Shown here: positions 25,231 through 35,800 of the stretch, in pieces
Numbering within the stretch: position 1 is the stretch's first letter
Layout of the letters: each line of letters opens with the position of its first letter
NCBI GenBank assembly: GCA_963801195.1
Contig: CAWDDX010000003.1
Location: 744,001-808,000, forward strand
DNA length: 64,000 nt
Source: SZUA-36 sp963801195
GTDB lineage: Bacteria > Pseudomonadota > Gammaproteobacteria > Xanthomonadales > SZUA-36
Reading direction: 5' to 3'
The notes under the pieces: generated by a model
What the model was told of the DNA's origin: nothing
Seen by the model: the letters and a program-made list of their open reading frames with translations, nothing else
The model's database searches: none
Program-made: the position numbers and the translations under genes

Positions 25231-26493
25231 ATGATCAAAAAGAACTTGCTTTACGCACAATCCGGTGGCGTTACACCGGTCATTAACGCGACCGCCTGTG
25301 GTTTGATTGAAGAAGCCCGCCGGAACAAAGACCGCCTGGGCAAGGTTTATGCGGGCAAAGACGGTATCCTGGGCATCCTGAATGAACAACTGATCGACAC
25401 CAGTAAAGAGAGCAAGGCAGACATCGCCGCCTTGCGGCATACCCCCGGCGGTGGTTTCGGATCGTGTCGTTTCAAACTGAAAGGAATCGAGGAGAGCCGC
25501 GCGCAGTACAAGCGGCTGATCGAGGTGTTCAAGGCACACAACATTGGTTACTTTTTCTACAACGGTGGTGGTGATTCTGCGGATACCGCTTACAAGGTCT
25601 CACAGATTGGTAACAAGCTCGGTTTTCCAGTGCAGTGTATCGGTGTACCCAAGACCATCGATAATGACCTGCCGATTACCGATAATTGCCCGGGTTTCGG
25701 TTCGGTCGCGAAGTATGTCGCGGTTTCGATCATGGAAGCCAGCCTCGATGTCGAGTCGATGGCTTCCACTTCCACCAAGGTATTCGTGCTTGAGGTCATG
25801 GGGCGACACGCCGGCTGGATTGCCGCCGCAGGGGGACTCGCCCAGCAAAAAAGGGGCGATCCGCCACACGTGATCCTGTTTCCGGAACTCCCGCTCGATG
25901 AAGAAGCCATGTTGAAAAAGGTCGAAAAGGCCGTCAAGGCGCACGGTTACTGCTCGCTGGTCGTATCCGAAGGTGTCAGGGACAAGCAGGGCCGGTTCCT
26001 GGCGGATTCGGGCCGCCGCGACGCATTTGGCCATGCCCAGTTGGGCGGCGTGGCGCCGGTCATTGCCGGAATGATTACCGACGCCCTGGGTTACAAAAAT
26101 CACTGGGCTGTATCGGATTACCTGCAACGCTCGGCCCGTCACATCGCTTCAAAAAATGACGTGGACCAGGCATATGCCATGGGTAAGGCTGCCATTGAAC
26201 TTGCCTTGCAGGGTAAAACCGGGGTCATGCCGATCGTGGTCAGGACTTCAGACGCACCTTATCGCTGGAAAGTCGGTGAAGCGGAATTGGCCAAGGTGGC
26301 AAATCGCGAAAAGATGATGCCGCGGAGTTTCATCTCCGCAGATGGTTTTGGTATCACGGCAGCTGCCAGGCGCTACCTCGAACCCCTGATCCACGGCGAA
26401 GACTACCCGCCGTACGGCCGAGACGGCCTGCCAAAGTATGTTCGCCTGAAGAATATCCTGGTACGCCGAAAACTGCCGTCATTCGAGATGTAG
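25231..26493 (+). CDS. pyrophosphate-dependent 6-phosphofructokinase
   Basis: 420 residues, PFK family. It interconverts fructose 6-phosphate and fructose 1,6-bisphosphate. Two positions decide the phosphoryl donor. The phosphate loop is YNGGGDSADTA rather than GGDGS of ATP-PFK, and the catalytic loop is VPKTIDNDL, with Lys where ATP enzymes have Gly. Both point to PPi. Other motifs are MGRHAGWIAAAGGLA (near residue 190) and a C-terminal domain with no allosteric duplication. AAAGGA sits seven bases before the ATG. It is followed by an M28 peptidase gene and two membrane PPase genes. PPi-PFK is reversible, so it can also serve gluconeogenesis. Confidence 0.92.
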   Translation: MIKKNLLYAQSGGVTPVINATACGLIEEARRNKDRLGKVYAGKDGILGILNEQLIDTSKESKADIAALRHTPGGGFGSCRFKLKGIEESRAQYKRLIEVFKAHNIGYFFYNGGGDSADTAYKVSQIGNKLGFPVQCIGVPKTIDNDLPITDNCPGFGSVAKYVAVSIMEASLDVESMASTSTKVFVLEVMGRHAGWIAAAGGLAQQKRGDPPHVILFPELPLDEEAMLKKVEKAVKAHGYCSLVVSEGVRDKQGRFLADSGRRDAFGHAQLGGVAPVIAGMITDALGYKNHWAVSDYLQRSARHIASKNDVDQAYAMGKAAIELALQGKTGVMPIVVRTSDAPYRWKVGEAELAKVANREKMMPRSFISADGFGITAAARRYLEPLIHGEDYPPYGRDGLPKYVRLKNILVRRKLPSFEM

Positions 26494-26532
26494 AAAAAAT
26501 ATCATTCAATCAATTAAAAATGAGGATGACCT

Positions 26533-28176
26533 ATGCAAGTATTGAGGCTGGTTGGCTGTGTTTTGGTGCTTGCCACATTTTCGGTGCGGGCACAGGATGA
26601 TGCAGACCCGCAACTTAAGCTTCGGGACCGTCTGCAGGCGCATATTGAGTTTCTCGCCGATGACCTGATGCAGGGCAGGCAACCCGGCAGCCCGGGCTAC
26701 AATGTCGCTGCCAACTACGTCAGAAGCCAGTTCCGGCAAATGGGCCTGCTGCCGGCGGGCAATGGCGGTGGCTATTTTCAGCAGGTGCCGCTACGACAGG
26801 CTTTTCTGCAGCCCGGCTCCGCCAAGCTGAAGTTCAAACTGGGCGAAAAATCAGTTCCGCTGGATTTTCCTGACCAGTTTTACATGGGTCCTGATCTGGG
26901 CAGCACGTCTTCAGAGCTCGAGGCGGGCCTTGTTTTTGCCGGTTATGGTATCGATGCGGCCGAGCTTGATTATAACGATTACGCGAAAATTGATGCCAAT
27001 GGAAAGGTCGTGGTGCTGTTCGTTGGACAACCAAAGGATTTTCCCAGCGAGGAAGGCGCTCATTTTGCATCCACAGCCGAGAAAACCAAGGCTGCCGTGC
27101 GTCACGGTGCTGTCGGGATTCTGATGATTCATACACCACGGGCCGCACAACGATACCAGTGGGACAGGCTGACCAGCCAGGTCGGCACGCCGAGGATGGG
27201 ATGGATCAATGGGCAGGGTCAGGTTCACGGCGTATTTGAGCAAATCCAGGTGGAGGCGATGATAAACCACGGTGCGGCAGAATTTCTTTTTGAGAACTCA
27301 CCTCTCGATCTGAAAACACTGCTTGAACGTGACGAAAATGGCGAAGCGCTGATGAGGTTTCCCCTCCAGGGAAAAATAGTCGCGAGTCAGCGCAGCACCC
27401 ATGAAATTATTTCCAGTCCCAATGTCGTTGCCGTACTGCCGGGTTCGGATCCGTTGCTCGCGGATGAGTACGTCGTTTATAGCGCCCATCTCGATCATAT
27501 TGGCGTACTGCCGGCGGGGACCCACGCGCAGGAACAGGAAGACCGGATCAACAACGGTGCACTGGATAATGCGTCCGGTGTCTCGGTGATGCTTGAAACC
27601 GCGCGTCTGTTGACTGAAGGTCCGGCGCCCAGACGATCCATCCTGTTTTTAGCTGTCACCGCGGAAGAAAAGGGCCTGGTTGGTTCTGAATATTTCGCCA
27701 TGAACCCAACCGTTCCCGCCGATTCAATGGTCAGTGAAGTCAACCTGGATATGCCGCTTTTGCTCTATGATTTTGGTGATGTGATTGCCTTTGGCGCCAA
27801 ACATTCCAGCCTCGGCGAAACGGTTCGTGAGGCTGCAAATAGTTATGCTATTGAATTGTCACCAGACCCTTTCCCCGAGCAAAACATATTTGTCCGAAGT
27901 GACCATTACCGTTTCGTACAGCAGGGCATTCCGTCGGTGTTCCTGGTTACAGGTATGAAATCTCTCGATGGCAGCATCGATACCCAACCGATTTTTGAAG
28001 GTTTTCTTCATCAGCACTACCACAAACCCAGCGACGACCTGAACCTGCCGATCAACTACGCGGCAGCGGCGAAATTTACACGGATTAATGTGAAAATCGG
28101 CGAATTGATTGCCAATGATCCCGAACGCCCAAGCTGGCATGAGGGTGATTTTTTTGGCGATACATATAAAAAATAG
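26533..28176 (+). CDS. M28-family zinc metallopeptidase, exported
   Basis: 547 residues with a signal peptide (VGCVLVLATFSVRAQ). A PA-like inserted domain lies near 120-280 (FAGYGIDAAELDYNDYA, AVRHGAVGILMIHTP). The M28 catalytic part follows: YSAHLDHIGV (near residue 318, zinc His/Asp), NGALDNASGVSVMLE, VTAEEKGLVGSEYF (catalytic Glu/Glu) and FVRSDHYRFVQQGIPSVFL (zinc Asp/His). This is the layout of exported aminopeptidases. It sits between PPi-PFK and the first membrane PPase on the same strand, with no obvious metabolic link. Confidence 0.92.
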   Translation: MQVLRLVGCVLVLATFSVRAQDDADPQLKLRDRLQAHIEFLADDLMQGRQPGSPGYNVAANYVRSQFRQMGLLPAGNGGGYFQQVPLRQAFLQPGSAKLKFKLGEKSVPLDFPDQFYMGPDLGSTSSELEAGLVFAGYGIDAAELDYNDYAKIDANGKVVVLFVGQPKDFPSEEGAHFASTAEKTKAAVRHGAVGILMIHTPRAAQRYQWDRLTSQVGTPRMGWINGQGQVHGVFEQIQVEAMINHGAAEFLFENSPLDLKTLLERDENGEALMRFPLQGKIVASQRSTHEIISSPNVVAVLPGSDPLLADEYVVYSAHLDHIGVLPAGTHAQEQEDRINNGALDNASGVSVMLETARLLTEGPAPRRSILFLAVTAEEKGLVGSEYFAMNPTVPADSMVSEVNLDMPLLLYDFGDVIAFGAKHSSLGETVREAANSYAIELSPDPFPEQNIFVRSDHYRFVQQGIPSVFLVTGMKSLDGSIDTQPIFEGFLHQHYHKPSDDLNLPINYAAAAKFTRINVKIGELIANDPERPSWHEGDFFGDTYKK

Positions 28177-28370
28177 ATCCCGCGGGATATGACCGGTGCG
28201 GGCGGGTTTTCGCTTGAGCTGACAGACGATATACACCCGTCACATCCTGTGGTGCAGGTATCAGTTGACCGGATGCAGCCGGGTTGGCTTTTTGACCTGC
28301 GAAAAGTTGCGAACCTGTTGAAGAATAATCATTAATTGTCGGTATTTGCGGGTTAAATTTGGGTCCCTTG

Positions 28371-28379
28371 TGGTATAGT
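28371..28379 (+). promoter_or_regulatory. extended -10 promoter candidate for first membrane PPase
   Basis: TGGTATAGT has the TGn extension and a 5/6 match to TATAAT. The -35 region 17 bases upstream is poor. It lies about 45 bp before the hppA ATG, in the 248-bp gap after the peptidase gene. Pattern match only. Confidence 0.4.
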
Positions 28380-28424
28380 GCGCGCCAATAAAATAATCAT
28401 TTCAGTCTTGGGAGAGAAATCACG

Positions 28425-30554
28425 ATGTCGGGAGTAACAATTACAGTCAGCACTGTACTTTCATTGCTGGGTTTGGTTATCGCTTTTTTCTACATGAAAA
28501 AAGTCATCAGCGTACCGTTGGATATGGGCCTGGATGAAAAAGACAGCAAACGTCTTAAGTTCATTCATGGTGCAATTGCACAAGGCGCCATGGCCTTTCT
28601 CAAGCAGGAGTATAAATTCCTGACCATCTTCATGATTTCGTTTGCCGCCATTATTGCGGTGCTTATTGATGATGTACACACGCCGGATTACCGCGAAGGT
28701 ATCTACACCGCCATCGCCTTCCTGTTTGGCGGGTTTATTTCAATTATGTCGGGTTACATCGGCATGAAGGTCGCCACGCAAGGCAACGCGCGCACGACTG
28801 TGTCAGCCAAGAAAGACATTTCCCATGCCTTTGATGTGGCGATCAATTCAGGTGCAGTCATGGGGTTTGCACTGGTCAGCCTGGCGGTGCTTGGCCTGGT
28901 TGTTATTTATGTCGTGATGAGTTCGCTCATGGCCGGCCTCGGACCGGAAAGAAACCATGTCCTGATGGAAGTGATCGCCGGTTTTGGTCTGGGCGGATCG
29001 ACCATCGCGCTTTTTGCCCGTGTGGGTGGTGGCATATTTACCAAGGCCGCTGACGTGGGCGCCGACCTGGTGGGTAAGGTCGAAAAAGGCATCCCGGAAG
29101 ATGATCCGAGAAACCCCGCTGTTATCGCCGATAACGTGGGTGACAACGTCGGTGATGTTGCCGGTATGGGCGCCGATCTTTTTGGTTCCTGTGCAGAGAG
29201 CACCTGTGCCGCCATGGTCATATCCGCCGTTGCGTTTGCCGCGGATCCCAACGCCCTTTTGTATCCCATTCTGATCAGCGCGGTGGGTATTCCGATCAGC
29301 TTTATCACCAAGCTGATGGTAGGTGTGAAGACCGAGCACGACGTTGCACCGGCACTGATGAAGCTGTTGGTGATCTCCAGCGCCCTGATGGCAATAGTGA
29401 TGTATTTCGTTACCATGGCGCTGATTCCGGGTTCGTTTGAGCTGGGCGGTAAAATGTATTCCAGCATGGGTGTTTACTGGTGCTTCCTGTCAGGCCTGGT
29501 CGCCGGTTTAGCGGTGGGCATGTTGACGGGTTATTACACCTCGGAAAAATATAATCCGGTGCGGGAAGTTGCCAAGTCCTGTGAGACCGGGGTTGCGACC
29601 AACATCATTTATGGACTGGCGCTGGGCTACAAGAGTACGGTATTGCCCTACCTGTGTATCGCCATCAGTATTTTTGTTTCGTGGAACCTGGCCGGCATGT
29701 ACGGCGTGGCGATTGCCTCACTGGGTATGCTCGGTACGCTGGTGGTGGCATTGACGATTGATGCCTATGGCCCTGTTGCCGATAACGCCGGTGGTATTGC
29801 CGAAATGGTCGGCCTCGACAAAGAAGTCCGCCGTCGTACCGATATCCTGGATTCTGCCGGCAACACCACGGCTGCGATTGGTAAGGGCTTTGCGATTGGC
29901 GCGGCCATCCTGACCTCACTCGCGTTGTTTGCCGCGTTTATCACGGCCGCCGAGAAACTGCAGGGTTCGCCGATTAATATGAGCCTGCTTGAACCAATGG
30001 TCTACACCAGCGTGTTTATCGGTGCGGTGCTGCCATTCCTGTTTACCGCCATGACCATGAAGTCGGTGGGTAAAGCTGCATTTGCCATGATCGAAGAGGT
30101 GCGTCATCAGTTCAAAACCATCCCGGGCATCATGGAAGGCACCGGCCAACCCGACTACGCACAGTGTGTTTCGATCTCAACCAAAGCGGCCTTGCGTGAA
30201 ATGATCGCCCCCGGCGTACTGATCATGGGTACGCCACTGGTCGCCGGCTTCCTGTTTGGTGTCGAGGCCGTCGCCGGTATTCTGGTTGGATCACTGGTTG
30301 CAGGCGGTGTACTCGCCATCGCTTCATCCAATAGTGGTGGTGCATGGGATAACGCCAAGAAATACATCGAGGCAGGCAACCTGGGCGGTAAAGGTTCGGA
30401 AGTGCACAAGGCAGCAGTGGTCGGCGACACGGTGGGTGATCCGTTGAAAGACACTTCGGGTCCGTCACTCAATATCCTGATCAAGCTGTCAGCGATCCTG
30501 AGCCTGGTGTTTGCACCATTTTTTGTTCAGTACGGTGGCATTTTACTGGGTTAA
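28425..30554 (+). CDS. hppA: membrane-bound ion-translocating pyrophosphatase, K+-dependent type
   Basis: 709 residues, about 16 membrane segments. It splits PPi and pumps H+ (or Na+) across the membrane. Catalytic Asp clusters are ADVGADLVGKVEKGIPEDDPRNP (near residue 210) and AIASSNSGGAWDNAKKYIEAG with DTVGDPLKDTSG near the C-terminus. The K+ signature region reads GNTTAAIGKG near residue 480: Ala here marks K+-dependent enzymes. In the ion-gate helix DLFGSCAEST has the Glu where plant-type K+-dependent H+-PPases have it; Na+-pumping types more often have DLFESY. So H+ pumping is more likely, by inference. GGGAG lies before the ATG, and a terminator follows. Confidence 0.95.
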   Translation: MSGVTITVSTVLSLLGLVIAFFYMKKVISVPLDMGLDEKDSKRLKFIHGAIAQGAMAFLKQEYKFLTIFMISFAAIIAVLIDDVHTPDYREGIYTAIAFLFGGFISIMSGYIGMKVATQGNARTTVSAKKDISHAFDVAINSGAVMGFALVSLAVLGLVVIYVVMSSLMAGLGPERNHVLMEVIAGFGLGGSTIALFARVGGGIFTKAADVGADLVGKVEKGIPEDDPRNPAVIADNVGDNVGDVAGMGADLFGSCAESTCAAMVISAVAFAADPNALLYPILISAVGIPISFITKLMVGVKTEHDVAPALMKLLVISSALMAIVMYFVTMALIPGSFELGGKMYSSMGVYWCFLSGLVAGLAVGMLTGYYTSEKYNPVREVAKSCETGVATNIIYGLALGYKSTVLPYLCIAISIFVSWNLAGMYGVAIASLGMLGTLVVALTIDAYGPVADNAGGIAEMVGLDKEVRRRTDILDSAGNTTAAIGKGFAIGAAILTSLALFAAFITAAEKLQGSPINMSLLEPMVYTSVFIGAVLPFLFTAMTMKSVGKAAFAMIEEVRHQFKTIPGIMEGTGQPDYAQCVSISTKAALREMIAPGVLIMGTPLVAGFLFGVEAVAGILVGSLVAGGVLAIASSNSGGAWDNAKKYIEAGNLGGKGSEVHKAAVVGDTVGDPLKDTSGPSLNILIKLSAILSLVFAPFFVQYGGILLG

Positions 30555-30574
30555 TCACGGGCTATAAGTAAAAT

Positions 30575-30600
30575 AAGGGGCCGAATGGCCCCTTTTTTAT
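30575..30600 (+). terminator. rho-independent terminator after first membrane PPase
   Basis: AAGGGGCC, loop GAAT, GGCCCCTT then a T-run. It lies 20 bp after the stop and separates the two membrane PPase genes into different transcription units. Confidence 0.92.
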
Positions 30601-30718
30601 GGGTCGGGTAATGGGGATCGGAGTAAAATTGGTGACCGGAAGTTTTTGCGTTGATCAAGAAGCCGGACTCCAAATAGCGGCCAACTGATTTTGATACAGA
30701 TGCTTGAGGGAGATTCAA

Positions 30719-32734
30719 ATGAATAGTGGATTAGCGTTATGGCTTGCGGTAGGGGCATCCCTGCTGGCCATTTTATACGGCATCTTCATGGCCCGCTGGA
30801 TTGTCAAGCAATCCCCGGGCAATGAAAAAATGCAGAGTATTGCTGCCGCCATTACAGAAGGGGCCAATGCTTACATGAATCGCCAATATTCGACCATTGC
30901 GGTCGTGGGTGTTGTGCTTTTTGTGGTGGTTGGTTTTTTCATTTCCTGGGCTACGGCCATCGGTTTTGCGATTGGTGCGATTTTTTCCGCAGCGGCCGGT
31001 TACATTGGTATGTACGTATCGGTGCGGGCAAATGTTCGTACGGCTGAAGCCGCCCGTTCCGGCGTTGCGCCGGCGCTGAACATCGCCTTCCGTGGTGGCG
31101 CTATTACCGGTTTGCTGGTCGTTGGACTCGGTCTCCTGGGCACGGCCGGTTACTACGCCATCCTGATGCACCAGGGCTTTACTTCAGATCACGCCATCCA
31201 TGCGCTGGTTGGATTGGCCTTCGGTGGTTCCCTCATTTCAATCTTTGCCCGGTTGGGCGGTGGTATTTTCACCAAGGGTGCGGATGTGGGTGCCGACCTG
31301 GTTGGCAAGGTCGAGGCCGGCATTCCGGAAGATGACCCACGTAACCCGGGCGTTATTGCAGACAACGTGGGCGATAACGTAGGTGACTGTGCCGGTATGG
31401 CCGCCGACCTGTTTGAAACCTACGCGGTAACCCTGGTTGCCACCATGCTCCTGGGTAGCCTGATGGCCGAAACACTGGGTGTAAACGCCGTGATGTACCC
31501 GATGGTGCTTGGCGGTTTGTCGATCGTGGCCTCGGTCATCGGTACGTTTTTTGTAAAAACCAGCAAAAACGGGTCCATCATGGGGGCCTTGTACAAAGGT
31601 GTCCTGGTGTCAGGTGTCCTGGCCGCAGCGGCCTTCTACTACCCTTCGGTTACGATGATGGGTGACCAGGGTATGAACCTTTGGTTCTCAGCCCTGATCG
31701 GGCTGGTGCTTACCGCGGCGATGGTATTTATCACGGAATACTACACCGGTACGGAATACAGCCCGGTCAAGAAGATTGCCGCGGCCTCAACCACGGGTGA
31801 TGCAACCAACATCATTGCAGGTCTGGGTGTTTCGATGAAGGCTACCGCATTACCGGTACTTGCTGTGTGTGCTTCGATCTGGGGGGCGCATCACTTTGCC
31901 GGTCTCTACGGCATCGCCATCGCGGCCACCGCCATGTTGTCCATGACCGGCATGATCGTTGCGCTCGATGCGTTTGGTCCGATCACGGATAACGCCGGCG
32001 GTATCGCGGAAATGGCAAATCTGCCCGAAGACGTACGCAAAACCACCGATGCGCTTGACGCGGTTGGTAATACTACCAAGGCCGTTACCAAGGGTTACGC
32101 CATCGGTTCCGCCGGCCTGGCGGCGCTGGTGCTGTTCGCCGATTACACCAACAGCCTGGCGAAGGCCGGTCATGTCGGTATCACCTTTGACTTGTCAAAC
32201 CACTACGTCATCATTGGTCTGTTCATTGGCGGCATGGTGCCGTACCTGTTCGGTTCGATGGCGATGGAAGCGGTTGGCCGCGCCGCTGGCGCAGTGGTTG
32301 AAGAGGTTCGCCGCCAGTTCCGCGAGATCCCGGGCATCATGGAAGGCACCGGCAAACCGGATTATTCCCGTGCCGTGGATCTGCTCACCAAGGCAGCCAT
32401 CAGGGAGATGATCGTTCCCTCGCTGCTGCCGTTGCTGGTGCCCATCGTTGTCGGTTTGCTGCTGGGTCCGCAGGCGCTGGGCGGATTGCTGGTTGGCACC
32501 ATTGTCACCGGTCTGTTTGTGGCCATTTCCATGACCACCGGCGGTGGCGCATGGGATAACGCCAAGAAGTATATCGAAGACGGTAACTTCGGTGGCAAGG
32601 GAACCGCCGCGCACGCTGCTGCGGTGACCGGCGATACCGTGGGCGACCCGTACAAGGATACGGCAGGTCCCGCGATCAACCCCCTGATCAAGATTATCAA
32701 CATCGTTGCGCTCTTGATCGTGGGTTTGCTGTAA
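30719..32734 (+). CDS. hppA: membrane-bound H+-translocating pyrophosphatase, K+-independent type
   Basis: 671 residues from ATG 30719, which has GAGGGAG upstream; an in-frame start at 30704 lies before that site. It couples PPi hydrolysis to proton pumping. Motifs: ADVGADLVGKVEAGIPEDDPRNP region near residue 195, CAGMAADLFETYAVT (Glu in the K+-independent position), GGGAWDNAKKYIEDG and GDTVGDPYKDTAGPA. The K+ signature reads GNTTKAVTKG near residue 450; Lys replaces the bound K+. It is clearly homologous to the upstream gene but of a different subfamily, so the pair is not a recent duplication. Confidence 0.95.
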   Translation: MNSGLALWLAVGASLLAILYGIFMARWIVKQSPGNEKMQSIAAAITEGANAYMNRQYSTIAVVGVVLFVVVGFFISWATAIGFAIGAIFSAAAGYIGMYVSVRANVRTAEAARSGVAPALNIAFRGGAITGLLVVGLGLLGTAGYYAILMHQGFTSDHAIHALVGLAFGGSLISIFARLGGGIFTKGADVGADLVGKVEAGIPEDDPRNPGVIADNVGDNVGDCAGMAADLFETYAVTLVATMLLGSLMAETLGVNAVMYPMVLGGLSIVASVIGTFFVKTSKNGSIMGALYKGVLVSGVLAAAAFYYPSVTMMGDQGMNLWFSALIGLVLTAAMVFITEYYTGTEYSPVKKIAAASTTGDATNIIAGLGVSMKATALPVLAVCASIWGAHHFAGLYGIAIAATAMLSMTGMIVALDAFGPITDNAGGIAEMANLPEDVRKTTDALDAVGNTTKAVTKGYAIGSAGLAALVLFADYTNSLAKAGHVGITFDLSNHYVIIGLFIGGMVPYLFGSMAMEAVGRAAGAVVEEVRRQFREIPGIMEGTGKPDYSRAVDLLTKAAIREMIVPSLLPLLVPIVVGLLLGPQALGGLLVGTIVTGLFVAISMTTGGGAWDNAKKYIEDGNFGGKGTAAHAAAVTGDTVGDPYKDTAGPAINPLIKIINIVALLIVGLL

Positions 32735-32769
32735 CCGTTCCGGCGGTAGAAAACCGATCCGGGTCAAAA

Positions 32770-32803
32770 AAGAAGCCGGTTCCTTTTAGGAGCCGGTTTT
32801 CTT
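32770..32803 (+). terminator. probable terminator after second membrane PPase
   Basis: AAGCCGGTTCC, a short loop, then GGAGCCGGTTTTCTT. The stem has one or two G-T pairs and is followed by T-rich sequence. It lies about 35 bp after the stop. Confidence 0.75.
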
Positions 32804-32876
32804 ATTGGGCTGACATGCGAAACATAATGGGTGATGCCCGCCTCGATTCAGTCGCTTCTCCTGCAAGCGTGGCAAA

Positions 32877-35800
32877 CTATTTCCGTTTTTCCAGGGCCCC
32901 TTCAACCAACGAATAAACCGCCGGTACCACGACCAGCGACAGCAGTGTCGAACTGATCATGCCGCCGATCACGGCGACGGCCATCGGGGCGTTCACGTCC
33001 GCGCCGGCACCGGCGCCAAACGCTGCCGGTAACATCGCCAGGATGATGGTCATCGAGGTCATCAGGATGGGACGCAGGCGGATCGGACAGGCTTCTTTTA
33101 ACGATTGCTCGATACTCTTGCCATCGGCCCGCCGCTGGTTGGTCAAATCGACCAGCAAGATGGAGTTCTTGGCCACCAGGCCCATCAGCAACACCAGCCC
33201 GATCATGGAAAATACGTTCAGCGAATGACCGGTGGCCCACAGTGAAATCACGCCGCCGATAATCGCCAGTGGCTGCGCAACCATGATGATAAAAGGTTGT
33301 ATGAAAGAATTGAACTGGCTCGCCAGCACCATGTAAACAAGAATGATGGCGACAGCGAAGGCAAAAAGCATGTAATAGACCGTTTTGCCAAATTCTTCCG
33401 CGCGTCCCGACATTTTGACCTCGTAACCCAGCGGCAACAGACCAGCGGTTGCCGCATACACCATGTTAACGGCCTCCCCGAGTGAAACCGTCGGCGTGCT
33501 GTAGAAATTGGCGGCATATTGGAGGTCGTAACGTGAAATCACTGCCGCACCCAGTTTGGGCTCAAGGCTGACCAGGTTTGCAAGCGATACCATTTCGCCG
33601 TCTGAGGAGCGCAGGTAAATCCTGGAAATATCCTCGCCATAGTCGAGCTGTCCCGGCTCCGCCTTGAGACGTATATCGTAGCGTTCACCATCACCCGGAT
33701 CGTCATTGAATCGGGCGATGTCAAAACCACCGGCCAGCACATTGATGGCGAGGGCGACATCCTCGGTGCTCAAACCGAGGCTGCGGATCAGTGCACGGTT
33801 CATTCTTGTTTTGAGCTGTGGCAGATCGAGTTCCAACTCCAGGTCAAGGTTGCCGATCTCGGCCTGTTTGTCGAGACGGTCCTTGACGATATCGGCCAGT
33901 CTCGCGACCTCGTTAAGGTCCGGGCCCTTGAGTATGAAATACAGCGGTTCCCCCCGGTTGCCGCCGACCATAGGCATGGGAGAAGGATAGGCCTTTACAC
34001 CGGCAATGCCTGCCAGCTCCGTCTGCAATTTTGTAATCATTTCGACCTGGCTGATATCCCGCTTATCCCAGCTAACCATCCTCACCAGGAAACTGGCTTT
34101 GCTGACCTGGCGTGAGCGGTCCGCACCGACGGTAGCGAAATAGCTTGCAATGTCCTCTTCGCGGGCGAGAACATTTTCAATCTCCTTGATTTTTTCTTCC
34201 GTGTAGTTGATGGAAGCACCCATCGGCGCCTTGACGCTGATAATAAAACGGCCCTCGTCCTGCTCCGGCATAAAACCGGAGCCGGTGTTGCTGAAGAAAT
34301 ACCCGCTGGAAATGACCACCGCGAGGGTTATCCAGGCGACAAGGCGGCGGTTACCCAGGGAAAAATGCAGCAGCTTTGCGTAGGTCCGGTCCACGGCATG
34401 AAAACCACGGTCCACCAGGTGAAACAGTTTGCCGTGCTTCTTTTCGACTTTAAGAAAACGCGAGCAAAGCATGGGTGTCAGCGTAAGCGAAACAAAAAGG
34501 GATGCCAGCACCCCAAAACTGACCACCACGGCAAAGGCTTCGAAAAACCTGCCGATAATGCCCTTCATGAAGATGACAGGCGCAAAAATGGCGACCAGCG
34601 TCAGCGTCGCCGCGAGCACCGCGAAGACAACCTGGCGTGTACCCTGGATGGCGGCCTCGACACGGCCCGAGCCATGTTCCTCGGCATGCCGGTAGATGTT
34701 TTCAAGCACCACGATGGCGTCATCGACCACCACGCCGATCAGCAACAGCAGACCGAGCATGGTCATCGTGTTGAAGGTGTAGCCGAGAAAGTACATGACC
34801 GCGATGGCGCCCAGCAGTGAGACCGGAATGGCGGTAGCAATAATGAACGTCGAGCGCAGGTTCTTGAGGAATAACAGGACCACCAGCGCGGTCAGCAGGG
34901 CGCCGGAAACCAGGTGTTCCTCCAGCGAGTCGACCACACCCTGAGTCAGTTCGCCGTCGTCGTGGGCGATACCCATTTCAATACCCGGGGGCAGTTGCGG
35001 TAACAGTTCTTCTTTCATGCGGCGCTTTATTTCGTCGACGATGGCCACGGTATTCGCATCCTGGACCTTGAGAACACCGATGCCAACCGTGGGTTTGCCA
35101 TTGAACCGAGCCAACTGGCGAAAATCCGCAAGGCCATCCTCGATACGGGCAAAATCGCGAAGACGCTGGGGTGCTTCGCCACTGTAGCTGATGATCATTT
35201 CACCCAGTTGTTCAGGGCTGTGATACTCCATGTCCAGCTCGATCAGGGTCTCCACGTCTTCATTGATGAGAAACCCGCCCGGCAGGCGCAGGTGTTCGCG
35301 ATTAAACACGCGAACGACATCGGGCACCGTGATACCAAGCTGTTTCATACGCACGGGATCGAGATTGACACGGATCGTGCGGCGCAATTCTCCTCCGAGC
35401 TGGATTTCACCTACACCGTCGATGGTCTCAAGACGTTTCTTGATGACATTGCGTGCATATTGATTTAACTGTTGCAGTGTGCGGTCACCGCTCAGGGTCA
35501 GCCACATCACGGGTAAGGCGCCGATCTCGATTTTTTGCACCACCGGTGGTTCGGCTTCATTGGGCAGCTCCCTCAAAATCCGGTTTACACGGGCCTGGAC
35601 TTCGTTGAACGCGACATTGACGTCCTTTTCCATGTTGAAACGAATGTTGATGGAAGAAACGCCCGGCGCGGAGTTGGACTGGATGTGATCGATACCGGGC
35701 GAACTGTTGACCACGGATTCAATCAGGTTTGTGACACTCGCATCGATGATTTCCGGCGTGGCACCGGGCAATATGGTGGTCACGGATATCATCGGAAATT

